From CAYRIF01 sp964424205 (GTDB taxonomy: Bacteria > Bacteroidota > Bacteroidia > Cytophagales > Cyclobacteriaceae), in assembly GCA_964424205.1 (NCBI GenBank), contig CAYRIF010000254.1, positions 1 to 5,681 on the forward strand: a stretch of 5,681 nucleotides of DNA. The letters are read 5' to 3'. The position numbers were made by a program, and so were the translations under genes. Under the pieces are notes generated by a model, which saw only the letters and a list, made by a program, of their open reading frames with translations, was not told where the DNA came from and did no database searches. Numbering within the stretch: position 1 is the stretch's first letter; each line of letters begins with the position of its first letter. Positions 1-5,146 of the stretch are shown piece after piece.

Positions 1-170
1 GATTGTACATCTACCGCAGCTCCTGGATAAGAATTTTGACACCAAGTGCCACCCATAAAATCACGTCTTTCAAGAATACAGAAATCGTTGATACCTTTTT
101 TCAATAAATTAATAGCAGCACATTGACCGCCAAAACCGCTTCCGATAATAATTATTTTATAACTTTTCAT
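1..170 (-). CDS. Flavin-containing monooxygenase, Baeyer-Villiger type (N-terminal part, runs off left edge)
   Basis: This is the first 56 codons of an FAD- and NADPH-dependent monooxygenase, a family that turns ketones into esters or lactones with O2. Seen: the protein begins MKSYKIIIIGSGFGGQCAA, a beta strand followed by the dinucleotide-binding GXGXXG (G10, G12, G15). At residues 40-55 it has GGTW, then N46, YPGAA (48-52) and D54. This matches the second conserved motif described for type I Baeyer-Villiger monooxygenases (GGXW...YPG...D) and points to that group rather than to generic FAD oxidoreductases. The start is the only ATG that keeps the whole nucleotide-binding fold, and it lies 13 nt after the stop of the upstream hydrolase gene, so the two are probably co-transcribed. 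No Shine-Dalgarno is present, as is usual in Bacteroidota. The NADPH domain and the FXGXXXHXXXW fingerprint would lie outside the window, so substrate and exact subgroup remain open. Confidence 0.88.
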   Translation of the reverse strand, partial: MKSYKIIIIGSGFGGQCAAINLLKKGINDFCILERRDFMGGTWCQNSYPGAAVDVQ

Positions 171-183
171 TTCAATTATTATT

Positions 184-960
184 TTACAGCGTCTTTTCAA
201 TAATTGTATCTACAACTTTTTGCCATTGTTTATCTAACATCATATCATGGCAAATTCCTTCAAAAATAATGGGTTTAGTATTATATATTTTAGCTGTTTG
301 ATTGACTTCTTTTACAACTATGGCATTGTCTATTTCCCCACCCATGACTATGATTTTTGATTTTATTTTTTTAGGTTTTATCAAGTTAAATCCAAGCATT
401 CCAAAATAGGCTCCAAACGATTCATTGTCAAGCATATTGTAGTATTCTTCTACATCATTGAAGGCTTGAGTATTTGAAAACATTAAGTTCAAATACAGTT
501 TCTTATTCATTACCAATGTTTTGAGATTAAGCAGTAAATTTGCCTTTAGGAAACTTAATGGAAATTTTTTGAGCACATTAAATGTAGTTCCCCAATTCCC
601 AAAAGGAGGAACAGAAGCCAGCAATACATTTGATTCATTTTCATTAGTTTCCAAATACTTTTGAAGTACATATCCCCCCATAGAATGCCCAACCAAACAA
701 GGTTCTTTTCTGATATATTGAATGGCTTTTTTTACATCTGCAACGTATTGATTTATGGTTAAAAAATTGATATTTTTTCTTTTCACACTATTGCCATGAT
801 TAGAAAAGCTCAATGCATAAGCTTTATAACCTTGTTTTTCTAAGTAGGGTAAAAAATTCTTGTTATAATACCAAGCACCATGATACATCCCATGTAAAAA
901 CAAAAATGGCTTCTCAGATTTTAATATTTTAGGATTATTTTCTAATATTTCTAATTTCAT
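184..960 (-). CDS. Alpha/beta hydrolase (esterase/lipase-like), 258 aa
   Basis: A cytoplasmic alpha/beta-fold hydrolase; no signal peptide or membrane segment is visible. Seen: the oxyanion-hole motif HGMYHGAWYY at 23-32, the nucleophile elbow GHSMGG at 91-96 with S93 as nucleophile, a likely acid D211 in GGEIDN, and the catalytic H238 in CHDMMLD. Spacing and length (258 aa) are typical of single-domain esterases, lipases and lactone hydrolases of this superfamily. A helical cap region of about 120-190 lies between the nucleophile and the acid. It is the middle gene of a tight minus-strand group: 28 nt separate it from the upstream serine hydrolase and 13 nt from the downstream Baeyer-Villiger monooxygenase. 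By inference it could cleave the ester or lactone the monooxygenase makes, but homologous folds also include acyltransferases and other hydrolases, so the substrate is unknown. Confidence 0.9.
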   Translation of the reverse strand: MKLEILENNPKILKSEKPFLFLHGMYHGAWYYNKNFLPYLEKQGYKAYALSFSNHGNSVKRKNINFLTINQYVADVKKAIQYIRKEPCLVGHSMGGYVLQKYLETNENESNVLLASVPPFGNWGTTFNVLKKFPLSFLKANLLLNLKTLVMNKKLYLNLMFSNTQAFNDVEEYYNMLDNESFGAYFGMLGFNLIKPKKIKSKIIVMGGEIDNAIVVKEVNQTAKIYNTKPIIFEGICHDMMLDKQWQKVVDTIIEKTL

Positions 961-988
961 ATTTTCGAAAATCTTTTAGAGTATTGTA

Positions 989-2161
989 TTAATTTTTTAT
1001 CATCTTCAAAGCTTGATCTACCCAAATATAAGTTTCTACACCTGGAATCACTCCCTTTTTATTTCTTTTATCACATTTATTCCCAGTTCTAACAACAATC
1101 ATATTTTCAGAAGGAATACAGATTACTCGTTGTCCTAAAAAACCAACCATTGAATAGAATGGTGGTTTATAGCTATAATCTGTCCAAGTACCGTAGCCAT
1201 AAATTGGATGTTTTATTTTTCCATTTAGCGTATTTGGATGCGTCATTTTAGCTATAAATGTTGAATCTAATAATTGCTTTCCTTTCCATTTTCCGTTTTG
1301 CAAAAGTAGTTGCCCCATTTTAGCAAAATCACGCAATCGTGCTGACACACAACAAAATGCTTTTTCCAAACCGTTTTCGTTGTCCAAAGCCCAAGGAGCA
1401 GAAGCTTCCATGCCTAATGGTTTCCAAAAACTTTTAGATAAATATTCAGCCAAAGTTTGTCCAGTAGCTCTTGTAAGAATTATGGCTAGTAATCCTGTGG
1501 AACCGGATTTGTACTCGAATCTTTCTCCAGAAGTACTATTGAAATCAATTTTTAATAATTGATTTTCGAGATTTTTGCCGTAATAAGATTTAGTTGTTTC
1601 GTTTAGTGGCAAATAATATTCTTCATTCCAATTATAACCTGCAGTCATGGATGATAAATCTCCAATGGTGCATGTTTTTGCGAACGAATCATCTTTGTAC
1701 TCGGGCAAAAAATCTGTGATAGGTTGTTCTAAACTTTTTATATAACCATCTTCTATTGCCTTACCTAAAAGCATTGTTGTAAATGTTTTAGCGACAGAAA
1801 ATGAATTGGTCAAACTGGAATCAGCGTAATTGCCAAAATATTTTTCTGTAATTATTTTCCCATCTTTAACAATTAAAAACCCTGAAGAATTTAATTCATC
1901 CAATTTATTTTTGAGAATATTGGTGAGTGGTATTTTATTGAAATTTTCATGATATTCCCATATTTGGGGAGTTGCACTTGTTTCAATAATTCTGGTATCA
2001 AAATCTTTGTAGTCATCTATGTTCGCAGTAATTTTACCTTGTAAATAAGTGAGCCATCCAGCTTTAAAAATATATTCATTTCCTGTTGCAAAAAGTAGAA
2101 TTGTGCCAAATATTAACAGTACGATAATGGCAACAAAAAATTTTTTGATTTTTTTTATCAT
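989..2161 (-). CDS. Serine hydrolase of the beta-lactamase/esterase (class C-like) family, membrane-anchored, 390 aa
   Basis: A penicillin-binding-protein-like serine hydrolase, a fold shared by class C beta-lactamases, EstB-type esterases, D-aminopeptidases and 6-aminohexanoate-dimer hydrolase. Seen: a lysine-rich N-terminus (MIKKIKKFF) and a hydrophobic segment at about 9-26, which suggests an uncleaved anchor or signal peptide and a periplasmic catalytic domain. The catalytic SXXK is S122-V-A-K125, the second motif is Y217-K-S219, and the third (KTG/HXG position) is replaced by GFLGQ at 340-344. That pattern is closer to the esterase/amidase branch than to true beta-lactamases, so resistance activity is not suggested. 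The start codon overlaps the stop of the upstream SDR remnant (ATGA, 2158-2161), a typical coupling junction. A 28-nt gap follows before the alpha/beta hydrolase. With that gene and the monooxygenase it probably forms an operon; the substrate is not evident. Confidence 0.88.
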   Translation of the reverse strand: MIKKIKKFFVAIIVLLIFGTILLFATGNEYIFKAGWLTYLQGKITANIDDYKDFDTRIIETSATPQIWEYHENFNKIPLTNILKNKLDELNSSGFLIVKDGKIITEKYFGNYADSSLTNSFSVAKTFTTMLLGKAIEDGYIKSLEQPITDFLPEYKDDSFAKTCTIGDLSSMTAGYNWNEEYYLPLNETTKSYYGKNLENQLLKIDFNSTSGERFEYKSGSTGLLAIILTRATGQTLAEYLSKSFWKPLGMEASAPWALDNENGLEKAFCCVSARLRDFAKMGQLLLQNGKWKGKQLLDSTFIAKMTHPNTLNGKIKHPIYGYGTWTDYSYKPPFYSMVGFLGQRVICIPSENMIVVRTGNKCDKRNKKGVIPGVETYIWVDQALKMIKN

Positions 2162-2324
2162 AAATTATTCTTTTTATATTCGTCTCTATACGGTTTTACT
2201 TTGTTGTTAATTATGTTACAACCTACAACTGGTGCAATTTGATAAAGGTACTCCATGGCTAATACTCTTCCGATACCTGAATCATCGCTAGTATAACGAT
2301 CACTTTACTTTTTAAATTTTTCGT
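2158..2324 (-). pseudogene. Decayed N-terminal fragment of a short-chain dehydrogenase/reductase (SDR)
   Basis: Only the beginning of the first Rossmann unit survives. Read from the ACG at 2324, one frame gives KNLKSKVIVI, the usual SDR first beta strand. After a missing base at about 2292 the next frame continues TSDDSGIGRVLAMEYL, the SDR glycine loop (TGXXXGXG with the first glycine replaced by serine). It then reads VVGCNI and NKVKPYRDEYKKNNL, which fit the second strand and its following helix, and ends in TGA. An intact SDR would be about 250-280 aa, so some 200 residues are lost, along with the catalytic S-Y-K residues. No ATG precedes the fragment; the ACG at 2322-2324 lies where a start would be expected and could be a mutated ATG. 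The TGA overlaps the ATG of the serine hydrolase. The assignment rests on motif reading across a frameshift and is moderately sure. Confidence 0.6.
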
Positions 2325-2344
2325 TTTTGTGTTAATAGTTGCCA

Positions 2345-2360
2345 ACGCCAGTCTGTCCAA
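2345..2360 (+). repeat. Left terminal inverted repeat of the IS1182-type relic
   Basis: ACGCCAGTCTGTCCAA, pairing with the reverse complement of 2925-2940 at 14 of 16 positions. The match breaks at the outer edge (A2344 against the base at 2941), which fixes the left boundary of the element. Confidence 0.7.
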
Positions 2361-2389
2361 AAACCATGTTTATTGATAGTCGTTCTATC

Positions 2390-2434
2390 AAAATTACTAA
2401 ATTTCTTGGTAGGAAAGAGAAATTTAGTAATTTT
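2390..2434. repeat. Perfect 17-bp inverted repeat (stem-loop) inside the IS relic
   Basis: AAAATTACTAAATTTCT (2390-2406) and its exact reverse complement (2418-2434) are separated by an 11-nt loop. A second, smaller stem with 7-bp arms (TTGATAG at 2373-2379, CTATCAA at 2385-2391) abuts it. The stem is AT-rich and on the minus strand is followed by TTTT. It could therefore act as a weak terminator at the end of the transposase gene or be a subterminal structure of the element. No specific function is shown. Confidence 0.6.
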
Positions 2435-2625
2435 CATTGTGCCTGTATTTTTGGTTGAATGGTGATACAACCTGCTTTTTAGTTGATTTCTGTAATTTTC
2501 AAGCCAAAGTAAGGTTATAAATGATACAAAGAGGTCGATTAGCCTTGCGATGCCGATAATATTCATCATTCTTTTCAGGTGGTAGGCAATGCATATAAAA
2601 CCCACGTCAGCGGAGGCCCTTTCTT

Positions 2626-2658
2626 TGGTTTTTTGGTCATGATATGATCAAAAAACCA
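2626..2658. repeat. 10-bp inverted repeat around a frameshifted T-run
   Basis: TGGTTTTTTG (2626-2635) and CAAAAAACCA (2649-2658) are perfect inverted arms with a 13-nt spacer. They lie in the transposase remnant exactly where a base is missing from the T-run on the plus strand (2629-2634). Confidence 0.5.
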
Positions 2659-2924
2659 TTGCCTTTTGATGGTGCCAAAAGGATGTGCTACAACGGCTTG
2701 TTTTTATGCATAATCTTTCGCCGGATGTCTTTAAACCCTACATCTACCATATTCAAAGAATGAACGAAGGCATCGACAAAGCGAATGCCATTGTTTTGTC
2801 AATGAACTAATCAATGGCTTGCGGAATTAGAATGGCCTGGTTGCTATCAAATCCTGTAACCTAATACGTAAGAATAAAAAATCATTTTACCAAATCACTG
2901 ATTATTCCCTTGTTTTTTGGGGGG

Positions 2925-2940
2925 TTAGACAGGCTGGCGT
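2925..2940 (-). repeat. Right terminal inverted repeat of the IS1182-type relic
   Basis: Read on the minus strand it is ACGCCAGCCTGTCTAA, differing from the left repeat at two positions only. It lies about 40 nt upstream of the transposase N-terminal remnant, as expected for the transposase-start end of such an element. Confidence 0.7.
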
Positions 2941-2992
2941 CTCGGTATTATACCATTTTAACATCAAAATGCCGCATATAATCCGTTTCTTT

Positions 2993-3032
2993 CCTGTCTG
3001 CAGGCAGGTGGGTTCGCCCATGCATCACCTGC
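2993..3032. repeat. Overlapping GC-rich palindromes downstream of the SulP gene
   Basis: CCTGTCTGCAGGCAGG (2993-3008) is a 16-bp palindrome with one mismatched pair (T-G). It overlaps a hairpin with 7-bp arms, GCAGGTG (3004-3010) and CACCTGC (3026-3032). Inside that hairpin is the alternative stem GGG-TTCG-CCC (3010-3019). These structures stand out in AT-rich DNA about 25-65 nt after the stop of the transporter gene. They may end or stabilise its transcript, but there is no T-tract, so a classical intrinsic terminator is not supported. A repetitive extragenic palindrome is the alternative. Confidence 0.5.
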
Positions 3033-3055
3033 TGAACAAAAAATAACTCAGGTTG

Positions 3056-4705
3056 TTAGGCACCAGGGCTTTGTATTAGGTTCTTTGCGATGCACAGTGA
3101 TTTATCGAAATTATCACATATTAATTCGTTTGGGATCCAATCATTTATTCTTTTTTTCTTAAAATCGTTTTTGATTTCCTCATTAATGCCTGATAAAATC
3201 ACCGTAATATTTTCCCTTTTTAATATTTTTATTGTTTCTATTAAATTATGTAATCCTGTATCATCTATAAATGAAACGTGACGCATCCTAAGAATTAAAA
3301 CCTTACTTTTTAATCCAATTACTTCTATTGTTTGCGAATAAGTCTTTGCAGATGCAAAAAATAAAGGGCCACTTATTTCATATATATTTATTCCTGTAGG
3401 TAGCCTTGAATAATCCTCTATTAAATCAGTATCAATAATATTATTTACTCTTTTCTCACTGATATCAGACATTCTTTTCATAAATAATATGGCAGATAAA
3501 ACAATACCAATCTCAATGGCCACTGTTAAATCAACAAATACGGTTAATAAAAATGTTGTTAATAATACAAGAATATCAAAATAACTACCTTTAAGTATAG
3601 AAACAAATGAACGCCATTCACTCATATTATAGGCTACTACAATCAAGATTCCTGCCAATACAGACATAGGGATTAACTTGGCAAACCTTCCAAGAAATAA
3701 CATAATTATCAGTAAAGTAATTGCGTGAATTATGCCTGCAATAGGAGTTCTTCCTCCATTCTTTACATTTGTTGCAGTTCGAGCAATCGCACCAGTCGCA
3801 GGAATTCCACCAAAAAAAGGAGTGGTAATATTGGCAATACCTTGCGCAATTAATTCTGTATTGGAACGATGTTTTCCTCCAATCATCCCATCGGAAACAA
3901 CAGCTGATAATAGCGATTCAATCCCTCCCAATAACGCAATGGTAAGCGCGGGCGCTAGATAATGATGGAGCTCATTGAGGTGTACTGTCGGAATATTAAA
4001 ACTAAAGCTATTCGGTATTTCTCCAAAGAATGTTTCAATAGTCGCAACCGGCAAATCCAATAGTTGCACAAGTAAGGTAATTGCAATGATTGCGATAAAC
4101 GAGCCAGGAACTTTAGATGTTATTTTTTTAAAGAATATTGTAGTCAGAATGGTTGATACAGTTACAAGTAATGCAATAAAATTAAAGGTCTGTATGTTAT
4201 CAAAATATAATAGCCACTTTTCAATAAACGCTGATGGAACTTTATCTATTGAAAGTCCAAGTGCATCTTTGATTTGCGTGGAGAAAATAACCAAGGCAAT
4301 TCCACTTGTAAATCCTACGACTAATGGATGGGGAAAGTATTTTAAGAGTGTTCCGAGTTTTAAAAGACCAAATAATATAAGAATGATACCAGCAAGAACT
4401 GTAGATATAATAAGTCCATCTACACCATATTGTTCTACAATTCCATATACAATAATAATAAAAGCCCCCGTTGGTCCACCAATCTGAACCCGACTGCCTC
4501 CTAAAACTGAAATAATAAATCCTGCGACGATTGCTGTTATTAATCCTTTTTCGGGTGATACTCCTGATGCTACCGCAAACGCAATGGCTAGTGGTAAGGC
4601 GACTACACCAACGACTACTCCTGCTAATATGTCCCTGGTTACTTGTTTTTTGCTAATCCCCAAACGTAATAGCGAGAAAAATTTTGGTTTAAAAGGGCTC
4701 TCCAT
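3056..4705 (-). CDS. SulP-family (SLC26-like) anion transporter with STAS domain, 549 aa
   Basis: An inner-membrane transporter of the sulfate permease/bicarbonate transporter superfamily. Seen: an N-terminal membrane region at about 20-410 rich in hydrophobic segments, opening with DILAGVVVGVVALPLAIAFA (25-44), the canonical SulP first helix. GGPTGAF follows at 76-82 in TM3, then LLGGIESLLSA at 258-268 with the conserved acidic E263 and nearby D272, and GGIPATGAIART at 299-310. A cytoplasmic STAS domain occupies about 435-545, with VLILRMRHVSFIDDTGLHNL at 469-488, the strand-loop-helix equivalent to the phosphorylated loop of anti-sigma-factor antagonists. Length and domain order are those of complete bacterial SulP proteins. 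Substrates in the family include sulfate, bicarbonate and C4-dicarboxylates; no cysteine-pathway or carbonic anhydrase gene is adjacent to decide between them. It stands alone with its own promoter. Confidence 0.95.
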   Translation of the reverse strand: MESPFKPKFFSLLRLGISKKQVTRDILAGVVVGVVALPLAIAFAVASGVSPEKGLITAIVAGFIISVLGGSRVQIGGPTGAFIIIVYGIVEQYGVDGLIISTVLAGIILILFGLLKLGTLLKYFPHPLVVGFTSGIALVIFSTQIKDALGLSIDKVPSAFIEKWLLYFDNIQTFNFIALLVTVSTILTTIFFKKITSKVPGSFIAIIAITLLVQLLDLPVATIETFFGEIPNSFSFNIPTVHLNELHHYLAPALTIALLGGIESLLSAVVSDGMIGGKHRSNTELIAQGIANITTPFFGGIPATGAIARTATNVKNGGRTPIAGIIHAITLLIIMLFLGRFAKLIPMSVLAGILIVVAYNMSEWRSFVSILKGSYFDILVLLTTFLLTVFVDLTVAIEIGIVLSAILFMKRMSDISEKRVNNIIDTDLIEDYSRLPTGINIYEISGPLFFASAKTYSQTIEVIGLKSKVLILRMRHVSFIDDTGLHNLIETIKILKRENITVILSGINEEIKNDFKKKRINDWIPNELICDNFDKSLCIAKNLIQSPGA

Positions 4706-4760
4706 TTTAACAATTTTGCAAATAATAGGTGTACCTAAAATGGGCTGTTTATTCAGCGTG

Positions 4761-4789
4761 CAAATATAGTTAATTTAGTGGAGTTTCAA
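4761..4789 (-). promoter_or_regulatory. Bacteroidota-type promoter of the SulP transporter gene
   Basis: On the minus strand TTG (4787-4789), an 18-nt spacer and TATATTTG (4761-4768) match the Bacteroidota housekeeping promoter (TTTG or TTG, 17-23 nt, TANNTTTG). It lies about 55 nt ahead of the start codon at 4705, leaving a plausible leader of about 50 nt. Confidence 0.7.
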
Positions 4790-4802
4790 CTTCTTTACTC
4801 TT

Positions 4803-4822
4803 ATACCATATTAAAATGGTAT
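4803..4822. repeat. Short inverted repeat upstream of the SulP promoter
   Basis: ATACCAT (4803-4809) and ATGGTAT (4816-4822) form a perfect 7-bp stem with a 6-nt spacer. They lie about 14 nt upstream of the -33 box of the transporter promoter. It could be a regulator-binding site or a chance AT-rich palindrome. Confidence 0.4.
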
Positions 4823-5101
4823 TAATAGCCGCTCAGTTGGTAAGGGTATTACAATTTTTTGGTTTTTGACATCATGGTGTATTAAGCATTTGTGCTGGTT
4901 TGTGGCAATGCCTTGGCGTGTTTTGATGAAGGTTATTTCTGCAAAATCTGGTGATATCAGTATGCTTTTTTTTCTTATCATAAAATAGAATATTAGCGGA
5001 TCGTCATATCTTGGGGTGGTGAATTTGTTGCAGTCCATTTACATCGGTAGTTGTTGCATTACCTTGTTGAGCCAGAGATTAAAAAAGGTATAAGAAACGT
5101 A
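4823..5101. other. Intergenic region without a convincing gene
   Basis: Between the divergent SulP and cytochrome genes there is no reading frame with a recognisable domain. The two longest minus-strand frames (4811-5038 and 5059-5298) have no promoter-like sequence or motif, and the second runs antisense into the cytochrome gene. A plus-strand frame open from about 4816 to 4987 has no start at its head. The GCTCAGTTGGTAAG near 4832 resembles a tRNA D-arm but has no matching anticodon or T arm. The region may hold regulatory DNA or decayed sequence. Confidence 0.5.
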
Positions 5102-5132
5102 TTTGTAATTAAATGGGATATACGTATGTTTA
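5102..5132 (+). promoter_or_regulatory. Candidate Bacteroidota-type promoter of the cytochrome gene
   Basis: TTTG (5102-5105), a 19-nt spacer and TATGTTTA (5125-5132) match the TTTG-N19-TANNTTTG pattern except for the last base. Transcription would begin near 5139, only about 8 nt before the first ATG (5147). This would favour the later in-frame ATGs at 5159 or 5180 as the true start. Confidence 0.4.
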
Positions 5133-5146
5133 GATTATAAAATTTT

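Larger units (their letters stand above)
2345..2885 (-). pseudogene. IS1182-family transposase, deleted and frameshifted remnant
   Basis: The reading runs right to left. From about 2860 the pieces FDSNQAILIPQAID and, one frame over, NGIRFVDAFVHSLNMVDVGF match the N-terminal domain (DUF772 type) of IS1182 transposases. Near 2735 this jumps directly to the C-terminal part: RRKIMHKNK, then AVVAHPFGTIKRQW and FDHIMTKK, then TKERASADVGFICIAYHLKR and MMNIIG. These are the hallmark tail of the DDE domain, usually reading EHPFGTIKRQWG. The catalytic core in between (about 300 residues) is missing. Damage includes an in-frame TAG at 2807-2809 and single-base losses in A-runs at about 2794-2797, 2701-2705 and 2629-2634. 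The last open stretch runs on past the inverted repeat to 2312, so the natural stop is lost or out of frame. The ATG at 2883-2885 is only a possible start. Confidence 0.72.
2345..2940 (-). mobile_element. Internally deleted IS1182-type insertion sequence (about 0.6 kb, MITE-like relic)
   Basis: The element is bounded by terminal inverted repeats at 2345-2360 and 2925-2940, reading inward ACGCCAGTCTGTCCAA and ACGCCAGCCTGTCTAA (14 of 16 identical). Between them are the two ends of an IS1182-type transposase gene joined by a large deletion. Autonomous members of this family are roughly 1.5-2 kb, so this copy has lost more than half its length and cannot make transposase. Because both ends are kept it could in principle be moved by a transposase supplied in trans. 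No clear target-site duplication is visible next to the repeats (left flank ends TTGCCA, right flank begins CTCGG). That suggests old age, a later rearrangement, or insertion without duplication. It lies directly ahead of the SDR remnant and the hydrolase operon. Confidence 0.7.

Noticed and set aside
989..2161. Antibiotic-resistance beta-lactamase
   Set aside because: The SXXK and YXS motifs fit the fold, but the third motif is GFLGQ rather than KTG, and the operon context points to an esterase/amidase role.
2312..2344. Extension of the transposase tail beyond the left inverted repeat
   Set aside because: The open frame continues into flanking DNA only because the natural stop is lost or out of frame; the element boundary is set by the inverted repeat.
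2940..2971. Intrinsic terminator from the AT-rich palindromes GGTATTATACC and CATTTT...AAAATG
   Set aside because: Stems are short with no GC-rich core and no clear T-tract on the minus strand.
3090..4769. Plus-strand frames of 61-170 codons across the transporter locus
   Set aside because: They are antisense shadows of the full-length SulP gene and show no domain of their own.
4832..4850. tRNA-like D-arm sequence (GCTCAGTTGGTAAG)
   Set aside because: No pairing acceptor stem, anticodon arm or T-arm follows at the required distance, so it does not form a tRNA.
4811..5038. Minus-strand 75-codon frame upstream of the transporter
   Set aside because: No recognised motif and no promoter; a weak, possibly random open frame in AT-rich intergenic DNA.
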